Origin: Parvibaculum sp964560165 | GTDB taxonomy: Bacteria; Pseudomonadota; Alphaproteobacteria; Parvibaculales; Parvibaculaceae | NCBI GenBank assembly: GCA_964560165.1 | Contig: CAZLLB010000139.1 | Location: forward strand, 1 to 8,689 | Reading direction: 5' to 3' | Length of the DNA stretch: 8,689 bases | In this document: in pieces, positions 1-6,813 of the stretch | How positions within the stretch are numbered: the first letter of the stretch is position 1 | How the letters are laid out: every line of letters begins with the position of its first letter | Notes under the pieces: model-generated | Database searches by the model: none | Seen by the model: the letters and a program-made list of their open reading frames with translations, nothing else | What the model was told of the DNA's origin: nothing | Made by a program: the position numbers and the translations under genes

Positions 1-47
1 ATGCTTCCGGCGGAGCGGGAGCTTTGGGGGTAATCAGCAAGCCATGA
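1..47 (+). CDS. Possible 3' end of an upstream gene, overlapping ctaG
   Basis: The third + frame is open from the left edge and ends with TGA at 45-47. This gives an ATGA overlap with the ctaG start codon at 44, the arrangement expected of a translationally coupled upstream gene. Only about 14 residues are visible (ending GVISKP), too few to recognise. A rival reading is frame 1, which stops at TAA 31-33 and would leave a 10-base gap before ctaG. In many alphaproteobacteria the gene before ctaG is a small membrane protein or another cytochrome oxidase gene, but nothing here confirms that. Confidence 0.3.
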   Translation, partial: ASGGAGALGVISKP

Positions 48-688
48 GCAACAGACGAGGCTTGATACTATCGCTCGGAATTTCCGCCGCATGTGTGCTG
101 CCAGTGATCGTCGGCGTCATCTTCTCACCGTCGATCTATCACTGGTTCGCCAACTCGACAGGCTATGAAGGACACAAGGCATTTGTCAGATCTGTCGACG
201 CAACACCGGACGATTTGGGCCCGCAAATTTCGGTGCGCCTTGATACGAATGTGATGCCCGGCCTCGATTGGCAATTCCGACCAGAAAAATCCGTTATAGA
301 AACGCATATCGGCGAGCCGATGACGATCTATTTCGAGGTCGTGAACCGATCAAAGAATATCGAGGTCGCGCGCGCCATCTACAATGTGACACCCGATGCC
401 GCGGGCTATTACTTCATGAAGGCGCAGTGTTTCTGTTTCACCGAAGAGAAACTGAAGCCCGGCGAGACAGCACGGCTGCCTGTTGTCTTTTATCTCGACA
501 AGGACATGCTGAAGGATCAGGAAACGCAGGGCATCCGCTCGATCACCCTGTCCTATACATTCTTCCCCAAGGAAAGAACGCAGGCCGCCATATCGGCAGC
601 CCGCGACCTCCATGAAGGATCTCTCGCCCAGCTAGATGAATACGCGCCGGGAAAGCAGGCGCTTTTCAGCGCCGACCCAAGCAAATAG
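44..688 (+). CDS. ctaG: Divergent CtaG/Cox11 cytochrome c oxidase copper-assembly protein
   Basis: The 214-residue protein belongs to the CtaG/Cox11 family, which delivers copper to the CuB site of haem-copper oxidase subunit I from the periplasmic face of the inner membrane. It has an N-terminal membrane anchor (about residues 7-27) followed by the Cox11 beta-sandwich domain. Family landmarks are the stretch around GLDWQFRP (73-80), YNVTPDAAGYYF (113-124), the copper-binding CFCF (C129, C131) and ITLSYTFF (167-174). Length is normal for the family. The odd feature is just after the anchor: canonical proteins read like YDLFCRVTG, but here residues 32-40 are YHWFANSTG, so the third conserved cysteine is Ala36. 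The only other cysteine is C17, inside the predicted membrane segment. Downstream is a convergent gene instead of the usual ctaE/coxC, so this may be a paralogue serving a second oxidase (inference). Family assignment is very secure. Confidence 0.93.
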   Translation: MSNRRGLILSLGISAACVLPVIVGVIFSPSIYHWFANSTGYEGHKAFVRSVDATPDDLGPQISVRLDTNVMPGLDWQFRPEKSVIETHIGEPMTIYFEVVNRSKNIEVARAIYNVTPDAAGYYFMKAQCFCFTEEKLKPGETARLPVVFYLDKDMLKDQETQGIRSITLSYTFFPKERTQAAISAARDLHEGSLAQLDEYAPGKQALFSADPSK

Positions 689-697
689 TCATCAGGC

Positions 698-1696
698 TCA
701 AGCGATGTTGAGCACGACCTTCCCGAAATGCGAAGCGCCGTCCATCAGGTGGAAAGCGTCCGGTGCCTGTTCCAGCGAAAATCGTTTATCGATCACCGGA
801 TGGATGTCGTTCTGCTCGATGGCGTGGAACATGTCCTCAACCATGGCGCGCGAGCCGACTGTGACGCCGCTGATCTTGACGTTCTGCGAGAAGATCGCCG
901 CGACGTTGACGTCTTTCGTCATGCCTGACAGCAGGCCGATGACGGCGATGTGGCCACCGAGGCGCACGGCCATGATCGAACGCGGGAAAGTATCTGCGCC
1001 GCCGACTTCGATGACGTGATCGACGCCGTGCCCGCCGGTGAGCTTGCGCGCTTCCTTTTCCCAGTCGGGGGTCTTCTTGTAATTGATGAAATCGTCGGCA
1101 CCGAGCTTGCCCGCGCGTTCGAGTTTCTCATCCGACGAGGAGGTGACGATGACCCGCGCGCCAGCCATCTTGGCGAACTGCAACGCAAAGATCGAAACGC
1201 CGCCAGTGCCCTGCACCAGCACCGTGTCGCCCGCCTTCAGGCCGCCTTCGACAAAAAGCCCGCGCCACGCGGTGAGCGCCGCGCAAGGCAGCGTGGCGAC
1301 TTCCTCATGGCTCAGATTTTTCGGCGCAATGGTGACGCCCTCGGCGCTGACTTTCAGATAGTCCGACGCGCAGCCGTCATAAGGGCCGCCCAATGCGGGC
1401 AGCAGCTCGGGCTTTGGCGCGCCGGAAATCCAATGCGGAAAAAAGCTCGGCGCAACCTTGTCGCCCACTTCGACGCGCGTGACGCCCGCGCCGATCTCCG
1501 TGATCTCGCCCGAGCCATCCGACAGCGGTACGAAGGGCATCTTGCCACCCATATATTTGACAGTGGCGAGATCGCGATAATTGAGCGAGGCGGCCTTGAG
1601 CCGGACGACGACTTCGCCGGGGCCCGCCTTGGGAATATCGCGTTCGACGAGCTTAAGATTTTCGATGCCAACGGCCTGCAATTCCAGTGCGCGCAT
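698..1696 (-). CDS. Zinc-independent medium-chain dehydrogenase/reductase (quinone oxidoreductase-like)
   Basis: This 332-residue enzyme of the MDR superfamily probably uses NADPH or NADH to reduce or oxidise a carbonyl, enone or alcohol in the cytoplasm. It has the N-terminal GroES-like fold (LNYRD at 38-42, SDGSGEI at 59-65, GDKV at 78-81) and the Rossmann nucleotide loop GTGGVS at 163-168, followed by ALQFAK. The positions that carry zinc ligands in classical alcohol dehydrogenases are not Cys/His here (LNYRD and DGSG replace them). The structural-zinc cysteine cluster is also absent, with only C109 in that region, so it should be zinc-free. The start is supported by GGAGGAA at 1702-1708, five bases before the ATG. 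It lies 171 bases after the dioxygenase gene with its own promoter-like element, so it may be separately controlled. The substrate cannot be named. Confidence 0.88.
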   Translation of the reverse strand: MRALELQAVGIENLKLVERDIPKAGPGEVVVRLKAASLNYRDLATVKYMGGKMPFVPLSDGSGEITEIGAGVTRVEVGDKVAPSFFPHWISGAPKPELLPALGGPYDGCASDYLKVSAEGVTIAPKNLSHEEVATLPCAALTAWRGLFVEGGLKAGDTVLVQGTGGVSIFALQFAKMAGARVIVTSSSDEKLERAGKLGADDFINYKKTPDWEKEARKLTGGHGVDHVIEVGGADTFPRSIMAVRLGGHIAVIGLLSGMTKDVNVAAIFSQNVKISGVTVGSRAMVEDMFHAIEQNDIHPVIDKRFSLEQAPDAFHLMDGASHFGKVVLNIA

Positions 1697-1712
1697 GGGA
1701 TTTCCTCCAGGT

Positions 1713-1760
1713 ATTGAGTTTCGTTGATGTCATAACTCAATGCGCGGAGAGGTTTGTCAA
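1713..1760 (-). promoter_or_regulatory. Candidate promoter with overlapping palindromic operator for the MDR gene
   Basis: On the minus strand a perfect TTGACA (1760-1755) is followed after 17 bases by AGTTAT (1737-1732), a weak -10. The -10 lies inside an inverted repeat with perfect 8-base arms, ATTGAGTT at 1713-1720 and AACTCAAT at 1734-1741, separated by 13 bases. The repeat ends just upstream of the ribosome-binding site. A dyad of this size covering the -10 is typical of a repressor operator. The regulator is not identified. Confidence 0.5.
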
Positions 1761-1867
1761 ATGGACGGGCGTTGACGTTGGGGCGAGGCGGGGCAGTTTT
1801 TCTCCATACACCATCTCCCCGCCATGTCCCGGACAAGCCGAGCCATGACGGCAATAAAGGAAAAAAC

Positions 1868-2725
1868 TCACCGGGGCCGGTCGCCCTTGATCTGTGTGCG
1901 GTGCATAACACGGCGCTCCGCCCCGTTGAAGCTGTCGCGGCGGTGGATGGCGGCGCGATTGTCCCAGATCAACAGATCACCGACGCGCCAGCGATGCGTC
2001 CAGGCAAATTCCGGCTTCGTGCAATGGGCCCAGAGCGCATCGAGAAGTTTCTCGCTGACATCGAGATCGAGGCCGGGAATATAGGCGTTCAAGCGGCGGC
2101 CGAGATAAAGCGCTTTGCCGCCCGTTGCCGGATGCGTGCGGATCATCGGATGTTTTGCGCCCGGCGCGACACGCACATCAATGACGGCACCCGCCCCTGC
2201 CCTGAGTTCACCGACGCTGGTGGTGCTGCTGTCGTGATTGCACAACCGGCCTTCTATTTCGCGGCGAAGATCGGCAGGTAACGTTTCGAGCGCCTTGTAC
2301 ATATTGGCGAAACTCGTGTCGCCGCCCTTCACGGGTATTTCCAGCGAGTGCAACACGCTCGCCATGGGCGGCTCTTCGACATAGGACATATCAGTGTGCC
2401 ACTCGGCTTCCTTGTCGCCGAGAGCGCCGATGGGTTTGCCGTTCTCGACGACGTTGGAAATGATCCAGATTTCAGGCCGCGACTTTTCCTGTGTGCCGGC
2501 CATGTGCGCGCCGCTGGCGGGCGCGATGTCGAGTGCGCCGAAATGGCATGAGAAACGGATGAGATCGTCGTCCGATAATCTCTGACCGCGAAAGAGCAGC
2601 ACCGTGTGGTCATACCAGGCCTGCTGAACGGCATCGAAGGTTTCGGGAGAGAGCGGTTCGCTCAGATCGAGGCCGCGCACCTCAGCACCCAGCGCCGCTC
2701 CCGTTGGAATGACTTCGATGGTCAT
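1868..2725 (-). CDS. TauD/TfdA-family Fe(II)/2-oxoglutarate-dependent dioxygenase
   Basis: Enzymes of this family couple decarboxylation of 2-oxoglutarate to hydroxylation of a small substrate, often splitting off sulfite, an ether or an ester group. The 285-residue protein has full family length. The metal triad is clear: EWHTDMSY gives H110 and D112, and WDNRAAIH gives H261. Arg272, eleven residues after the last His, is the expected 2-oxoglutarate anchor, followed by VMHRTQI as in TauD. The start is taken as ATG 2725, not GTG 2728 one codon upstream, because AAGGAG (2732-2737) sits six bases before the ATG. It overlaps the end of the MFS gene by 44 bases, so the two are probably translationally coupled and share a substrate (inference). 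By eye, the taurine-contacting His, Tyr and Asn of TauD are not conserved, so taurine is an unlikely substrate. Confidence 0.92.
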   Translation of the reverse strand: MTIEVIPTGAALGAEVRGLDLSEPLSPETFDAVQQAWYDHTVLLFRGQRLSDDDLIRFSCHFGALDIAPASGAHMAGTQEKSRPEIWIISNVVENGKPIGALGDKEAEWHTDMSYVEEPPMASVLHSLEIPVKGGDTSFANMYKALETLPADLRREIEGRLCNHDSSTTSVGELRAGAGAVIDVRVAPGAKHPMIRTHPATGGKALYLGRRLNAYIPGLDLDVSEKLLDALWAHCTKPEFAWTHRWRVGDLLIWDNRAAIHRRDSFNGAERRVMHRTQIKGDRPR

Positions 2726-3902
2726 CACCTTCTCCTTCGTCGTCGATCACCGCGCCGCCGCTCCAGCGCGCGCCGAGCACCAGCGTTCCGAAAAACGCCA
2801 CCACGCCCGCGCCCGCCGAGAGGAAATAGGCATAAGGCCCATAGGCCTGATAGAGCGCGCCTGCGGCAAGCGTCATGCCACCCATGATAACGCCTGCCGA
2901 AAGGGAAGCGTAGAGGCTCTGACCCGTTGCGGCGAGGGAGCGCGGGGTGGCAATGGTGATGAAATGCAACGCCCCAAGATGCGCCGCGCAATAGGTGAGC
3001 GCATGGAGCGCCTGCAAGGGAAAGAGCAACCAGAGCGGCGGGCTCAACGCCGTGATGCCCCAGCGGAAGACCGCCGCCGCTGCGCCGATGGTGAGAAGCC
3101 GTGTGGCGCCGATGCGCGCGACGATGGGACCGGAAAAGGCGAAAAGCATGATCTCGGCAATGATGCCGACGCCCCAGAGCGCGCCGATAGTGACATCGCT
3201 ATAGCCGAGCCTCTGCCAATTCAACGTGCCGAAAGCGTAATAAACCGCATGGCCGGACTGAATGATGCTGGCGACCGTGATGCCGAGCATGAAGACAGGC
3301 TGGCGGATGATGTCGAGCGTGCCTTTGATGAGATTGCTGCTAAGCGCCGGGCCGTTGCTCGAAGGAAGCTCCGGCGCAAGCAGATAGGCACCGAGGAGAT
3401 TGACCGCGATGGCACCAATGAGACAGAAGGCGATGATGGAGGGCGGATTGAAACCGAGCAGCCAGCCCGTGCCCGAACTGCCCGCGATGAAGGTGATGGA
3501 GCACCAGAGGCGGACGCGGCCATAGTCTACTCCCTGCTCGCGCGACGCCTTCATGGCGATGGTTTCAATGAGGGGCGTGATCGACGGCCAGAGCGCCATC
3601 AACACCAGCGTGACGAGAAAAATCTGCCAGAAGCCGGAGCTGACGACATAGAGGCAGACGGCGATCAGCGATGCCCAGGCCAGCGCAATAACGACGCGGC
3701 GGCGGTCATCAAGCCGGTCGGCGATGAAGGCAAAAATCGGCCCCGCCGCGATGCGCAGGAACATGGTGGCGGCGATGATGAAGGAGATTTCCTGCGGGCC
3801 GAGCCCCTTGGACGTCAGCCAGACCGGAAAGAATGGAAGCTGCACGCCCGAGAAGAGACAGAGCGAGGCATAAAATATCGACAGGCGGATGGAGAGCGAC
3901 AT
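2682..3902 (-). CDS. MFS transporter, HcaT-like (MFS_1-like family)
   Basis: This is a 406-residue inner-membrane permease of the major facilitator superfamily with about twelve hydrophobic segments and normal length. The loop between helices 2 and 3 carries ADRLDDRRRV (61-70), a version of the MFS A motif. VDYGRVRLW (125-133) is characteristic of the 3-phenylpropionate-transporter (HcaT)-like branch. The hydrophilic C-terminus (about 385-406, acidic then His/Ser/Gly) is encoded largely in the region overlapping the dioxygenase gene. The ATG at 3902 is the only plausible start: an in-frame TGA lies 30 bases upstream with no alternative start codon between. There is no good Shine-Dalgarno sequence in front of it. 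The overlap with the dioxygenase suggests that it imports that enzyme's substrate, possibly an organic acid (inference). Confidence 0.9.
   Translation of the reverse strand: MSLSIRLSIFYASLCLFSGVQLPFFPVWLTSKGLGPQEISFIIAATMFLRIAAGPIFAFIADRLDDRRRVVIALAWASLIAVCLYVVSSGFWQIFLVTLVLMALWPSITPLIETIAMKASREQGVDYGRVRLWCSITFIAGSSGTGWLLGFNPPSIIAFCLIGAIAVNLLGAYLLAPELPSSNGPALSSNLIKGTLDIIRQPVFMLGITVASIIQSGHAVYYAFGTLNWQRLGYSDVTIGALWGVGIIAEIMLFAFSGPIVARIGATRLLTIGAAAAVFRWGITALSPPLWLLFPLQALHALTYCAAHLGALHFITIATPRSLAATGQSLYASLSAGVIMGGMTLAAGALYQAYGPYAYFLSAGAGVVAFFGTLVLGARWSGGAVIDDEGEGDDHRSHSNGSGAGC
2732..2737 (-). promoter_or_regulatory. Ribosome-binding site of the dioxygenase gene
   Basis: The minus strand reads AAGGAG here, six bases before ATG 2725 but only three before the alternative GTG 2728, which favours the ATG. 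The site lies inside the coding sequence of the upstream MFS gene, as expected for translational coupling. Confidence 0.7.
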
Positions 3903-3932
3903 GGGTGGCGTGCTCGGGTTCGGGCTCGCTCA

Positions 3933-3960
3933 CTCATATCTGAAGGCATGGCGGACGCAA
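3933..3960 (-). promoter_or_regulatory. Weak promoter candidate for the MFS-dioxygenase pair
   Basis: The minus strand reads TTGCGT (3960-3955), a 16-base spacer, then TATGAG (3938-3933), about 30 bases before the MFS start codon. Matches to the sigma-70 consensus are partial. Its main support is position: it lies between the hairpin element and the next gene group. Confidence 0.22.
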
Positions 3961-3978
3961 GGGGGATTGCAGGAAGGC

Positions 3979-4098
3979 CCCCCACCCTCTCACGCCTTCG
4001 GCGCGGGTCCCTCCCTCTCCCGGAGGGGAGAGGGGATTCAAGGAGAAGACGACAAATGCCTCTAAGCCCTCTCCCTCTGGGAGAGGGTTGGGTGAGGG
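3979..4098. repeat. Intergenic hairpin repeat element with two copies of a CCCTCTCCC stem
   Basis: This lies in the 203-base gap between the 149-residue gene and the MFS gene. Two hairpins use the same 9-base arm. CCCTCTCCC (4013-4021) pairs with GGGAGAGGG (4026-4034) across GGAG, and CCCTCTCCC (4067-4075) pairs with GGGAGAGGG (4079-4087) across TCT. A third small stem, CGCC-TTC-GGCG, is at 3993-4003. The right end runs into GTTGGGTGAGGG and the left end starts CCCCACCCTCT, so the outer flanks are roughly complementary too. This resembles the REP-like CCCTCTCCC/GGGAGAGGG intergenic elements common in Proteobacteria. On the minus strand neither large stem is followed by a T-run, so they are not classical intrinsic terminators, but they could attenuate transcription or protect the 3' end of the upstream mRNA. 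Confidence 0.75.
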
Positions 4099-4105
4099 TC
4101 TTGCT

Positions 4106-4555
4106 CTACCCCAGACTCATGAGCACCAGCTTGCGGCGATCCGCAGCCGCGACGAGGTGGTCCCATATCTTTGCGTCGAGCGCCGCCGCCCAAGGGACTT
4201 TGGATGTTTCGACGGCGGCATGAAGCTCGATCAGCAGGAGCTTCAATTCGTCGTTCGTCTTGTCGAGGGCGCTGATGAGAAGCGATGCGTCACGGCTCGC
4301 CGAGGCTTGCGTGAGGCGCGTCGCCAACCCCTTGTCGTCAACGACGCGGCCCGCTTCGGCAAAGAGCGCGCGCATTTCCTCGTTTTCCCGGAAACGGATT
4401 TCAGCACCGCGCTCGAACTCGTTGGCTATGACGGCCAGCGACTGACACATGATGATTGTGTTGCCCATCGAATATTCAGCGCCGAGGCTCGGCAGAATTT
4501 CGGTGAGCAGCGTGCCCGTGAAGCCATGCAGGACGCCTGGAATATTGGGTTTCAT
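4106..4555 (-). CDS. Uncharacterised 149-residue protein coupled to the phosphotransferase
   Basis: I do not recognise this family. The 149-residue protein has no signal peptide, no clear membrane segment, no cysteine pair and no obvious catalytic motif. It looks mostly alpha-helical, with charged amphipathic stretches (EFERGAEIRFRENEEMRALF around 46-65, and about 84-115) suggesting a small helical bundle. Its ATG at 4555 overlaps the TGA of the phosphotransferase gene (ATGA, four bases), so the two proteins are probably made in a fixed ratio and may act as a complex, with this protein as an accessory or substrate-binding subunit (inference). It is the last gene of the P450 operon before the hairpin repeat. 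Reality of the gene is well supported by the overlap and by the coding frame filling the space. Confidence 0.8.
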   Translation of the reverse strand: MKPNIPGVLHGFTGTLLTEILPSLGAEYSMGNTIIMCQSLAVIANEFERGAEIRFRENEEMRALFAEAGRVVDDKGLATRLTQASASRDASLLISALDKTNDELKLLLIELHAAVETSKVPWAAALDAKIWDHLVAAADRRKLVLMSLG

Positions 4556-5592
4556 GCGCGAGCCTCCCTTGCGAGATTGGCGAGGCAGTTCGCCAGAATG
4601 CGGTTGTGACGATCTGTCGGCATCCAGCTTGCGAAAGCCAGAATGGGGTCGCGGTTGGTACCGGACTCATATTCCTTGGCGGCGGAAATCCAGATCGCCA
4701 ACCCCTTCACCATGTTGAAAATCTCCCACCAAAGGAGCGCCTTGGTATCGATCTTGATCCCGCTCGCCTCCTGCCAGACGCGCAATGCCTCCTCGCGACC
4801 GATCATGCTGCCCGGACGTTCTTCCTCTTCAATCGACCAGAGCCTGCTCAATGCCCAGCCGATGTCTTCCAGCGGATCGCCGAGATGACACATCTCCCAA
4901 TCGAGAATAGCGGTCACATCTCCTTCGCTGTTGAAGAGAAAATTTCCGGTGCGGTAGTCGCCATGCACGACTGAAATTCTCGTCGCAGGCGGTGGCGGAT
5001 TGCGCCGCAGCCAGCGAATGCCTGCGCGCGCAATGGGTTGCGGCGCAAGCTCATCCTCGTCGATGACCTTTTCCCATTTCGCCAGTTCGACGCGCCAGCA
5101 ATCTTCGGGCGCTACTTTTTCGAGAGTGCCGGCAAAGCCGATGGCCTTCGGGTCCGCCGCGGCGATCTTGCCAAGATGCGACCAGAACTGCCTGCCGATC
5201 TTTTCGGCATGCACGCCATAAGGGTCGGCGCTGAAGGCCGAGCCTGCGGCACTGTTAACGATCTGCTCCATCACGAAGAAGGGACGGTCGAGCCACTTCA
5301 GATCGGTTTCGAGAAAGAGCGGCTCCGGCACCGGCAGGCCGGTCGGATGAAAGGCGACATAGGCGTTGTATTCGACGTCGCGCTCGGTCTCGATAAGGCT
5401 CGCGACCGGATCGCGGCGCAGGATGAGGGGGCGCTCGATCTTCGCGCCGCCCTCCTCCCATGTCGCTTGCAACCGATAGGTCTCGCGGCTCGCGCCGCCA
5501 TAGATGCGGCTGAGCCCCGAAACCACGACGTTGGAGACGGCAGGCATCCGATGCTGCAAATAAGCAGCAAAGCGTGTGGAGATGTCGTCCAT
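4552..5592 (-). CDS. APH-fold phosphotransferase, ACAD10/11 N-terminal-like
   Basis: The 346-residue protein has the aminoglycoside-phosphotransferase/protein-kinase-like fold. A glycine-containing loop, GGASRETY (32-39), is followed by LILRRDP (56-62), the catalytic-loop Brenner motif HGDYRTGNFLF (210-220; D212 and N217), and the metal-binding ILDWEMCHLGDP (229-240; D231). This pattern matches the branch containing the kinase domain of mammalian ACAD10/ACAD11, not antibiotic-resistance enzymes. In ACAD10/11 the kinase phosphorylates a hydroxyacyl substrate before elimination by a fused acyl-CoA dehydrogenase; here the kinase stands alone and no dehydrogenase of that type is in the window. 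The start is five bases after the stop of the lipocalin-like gene, with a weak AAAGG ribosome-binding site inside that gene, and the stop overlaps the next start. A role in a catabolic pathway beginning with P450 hydroxylation is inference. Confidence 0.88.
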   Translation of the reverse strand: MDDISTRFAAYLQHRMPAVSNVVVSGLSRIYGGASRETYRLQATWEEGGAKIERPLILRRDPVASLIETERDVEYNAYVAFHPTGLPVPEPLFLETDLKWLDRPFFVMEQIVNSAAGSAFSADPYGVHAEKIGRQFWSHLGKIAAADPKAIGFAGTLEKVAPEDCWRVELAKWEKVIDEDELAPQPIARAGIRWLRRNPPPPATRISVVHGDYRTGNFLFNSEGDVTAILDWEMCHLGDPLEDIGWALSRLWSIEEEERPGSMIGREEALRVWQEASGIKIDTKALLWWEIFNMVKGLAIWISAAKEYESGTNRDPILAFASWMPTDRHNRILANCLANLAREARA

Positions 5593-5597
5593 TTAGT

Positions 5598-6704
5598 TCA
5601 GCCTTTCGCCGGATCCATAACATCCGTGAAGCCGGACGGTGCATGAGGCCCGGCTATCAACTGTTCGAGGATGCCGCAACCGTCGCTCGTCGAGCCATCG
5701 GGCTTCGTCATCTTCGCTGTGACAAAAGCCTGAATGTGCAGATGCGGCGGCAGGTAATTCTGATCGGCAAGCTTGAAGCTCTCGCCACCGACGACCAGTG
5801 GACCCTTGTGCATGCCGTGGCCGAATTCCGGGTGGCTGTAGCCGAGGCCCATCATCGAGAAATTCCACTTCGGCGTAAGATCGATGCGCGTGATGCCGCC
5901 CTTGCGATGCTCGAAGAAAAGCGATGCAGCGCTCGCGTGGCGCGAGCCGGGCACGAACTTCAATTCGGCATGGGACTTCCACATCTCTTCGGGCTCAGCA
6001 TCGCCAAGACCGCAAATGACGGCATTGTTGTTCCAGGCTTCGCCATGCTCGTCATCATTGACGTGAAAGAGCGTGATGCAATCGTCGAAATTCAACGGGG
6101 CCCAAAGCCAGTAGAACTGAAACTCCATCGGCGGCACCATCGGCTGGGTATCCGGCGCGCCGAGCGGACGCACACCCCAGGAACGATCGCGTGTGCCGAC
6201 ATATTGGTCGGGCTTCACCTCGATGCGCTCACCATTGATTTCGACCCAACCTTCCCAGGTGCCGTTCTGGGTCATGCGCGTCAGATCCATCATCGCGCGC
6301 GGACCGTTGCGGCGCGTGAAGCGCGGCTCCTTCAGCGGGATAGCACGGGCACGGAAAGTGACGTCCGCCTTGATACGCTGATCATTGTCGCCGACCGTGA
6401 TGCGCAGAACTTTCAGCGGTTCGACGACTTCGACGGCGATCGGCCCGACCTGCGTATCCATGCGCTCCATGTTGAGATGGCGCGAGGCGTGGAGATTGTA
6501 CTGCACGCCCTTGTGCACGATGCAGAAGGACGCATCCATGATGTTGACGTGCGGATAGACGCCGAGCGCGGCGGCGAAGAAAACATCGCCAGTCTTCGTG
6601 TAGCCGTTGAAAAAGTAGCGATCATAGAAATTCCGGTCCGTGCCCGAAAAGGCGATGGGCTCAGGCAATTGATGGATTGGATAATCGTCTGCTTTCGTCA
6701 GCAT
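5598..6704 (-). CDS. CrtC/AttH-like lipocalin-fold protein (DUF7064/7065-like)
   Basis: This 368-residue cytoplasmic-looking protein lacks a signal peptide or membrane segment. It contains YVGTRDRSWGVRP (168-180) and a beta-rich region around FQFYWLWAPLNFDD (195-208), features I associate with proteins distantly related to hydroxyneurosporene synthase (CrtC) and AttH, which have a double lipocalin-like fold. Family members often sit beside P450, steroid or terpenoid catabolic genes, and CrtC hydrates a carotenoid double bond, so binding or hydration/isomerisation of a hydrophobic compound is possible but unproven here. The start is supported by AGGGAGA (6711-6717) six bases upstream. It is followed after five bases by the phosphotransferase, so the two are clearly co-transcribed. 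Family placement is by motif memory; function is uncertain. Confidence 0.7.
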   Translation of the reverse strand: MLTKADDYPIHQLPEPIAFSGTDRNFYDRYFFNGYTKTGDVFFAAALGVYPHVNIMDASFCIVHKGVQYNLHASRHLNMERMDTQVGPIAVEVVEPLKVLRITVGDNDQRIKADVTFRARAIPLKEPRFTRRNGPRAMMDLTRMTQNGTWEGWVEINGERIEVKPDQYVGTRDRSWGVRPLGAPDTQPMVPPMEFQFYWLWAPLNFDDCITLFHVNDDEHGEAWNNNAVICGLGDAEPEEMWKSHAELKFVPGSRHASAASLFFEHRKGGITRIDLTPKWNFSMMGLGYSHPEFGHGMHKGPLVVGGESFKLADQNYLPPHLHIQAFVTAKMTKPDGSTSDGCGILEQLIAGPHAPSGFTDVMDPAKG

Positions 6705-6787
6705 CGCGGATCTCCCTGTCCCGGCGCGTTGGCCGGATTATTGTTGTGATTATTCAAGAGCATGGAGGCCGGGCGATGGCGGGTCAA

Positions 6788-6813
6788 CCGTGAGTGCATC
6801 ATGCACTTCACGG
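6788..6813. promoter_or_regulatory. Long imperfect hairpin between the rubredoxin and lipocalin-like genes
   Basis: CCGTGA-GTGCAT (6788-6799) pairs with ATGCAC-TCACGG (6801-6806 and 6808-6813), with a single bulged T at 6807 and C6800 at the centre. In RNA the innermost pairs would open to a five-base loop, leaving about ten paired bases. It lies in the 142-base gap that interrupts an otherwise tightly packed operon. On the minus strand it is followed directly by TTGACC, not a T-run, so it could be a processing or attenuation site, or an operator for an internal promoter. A smaller stem, CCGGC/GCCGG, is at 6721-6736. Confidence 0.4.

Noticed and set aside
1354..1911. A 185-codon minus-strand frame crossing the gap between the MDR and dioxygenase genes
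   Set aside because: It overlaps both real genes, and its sequence is Arg/Ser/Pro-rich low-complexity translation without any motif. The gap is better explained as a control region.
4067..4087. Intrinsic terminator for the P450 operon
   Set aside because: The stem is perfect, but on the minus strand it is followed by CTTAGAGGC and not a T-run, and it shares its arm with a second hairpin, so a repeat element is the better description.
2709..4223. A 504-codon open frame on the + strand
   Set aside because: It runs antisense to the whole MFS transporter and the intergenic repeats. Its product is a charged Arg/Asp/Glu/Ala-rich sequence with no domain, as expected for the shadow of a GC-rich membrane-protein gene.
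4552..5592. Aminoglycoside resistance kinase
   Set aside because: It has the APH fold motifs, but the ILDWEMCHLGDP and LRRDP patterns and the catabolic context fit the ACAD10/11-like branch, not antibiotic-modifying enzymes.
5574..6749. A 391-codon open frame on the + strand
   Set aside because: It is antisense to the CrtC/AttH-like gene, which has recognisable motifs and operon spacing; the antisense product has neither.
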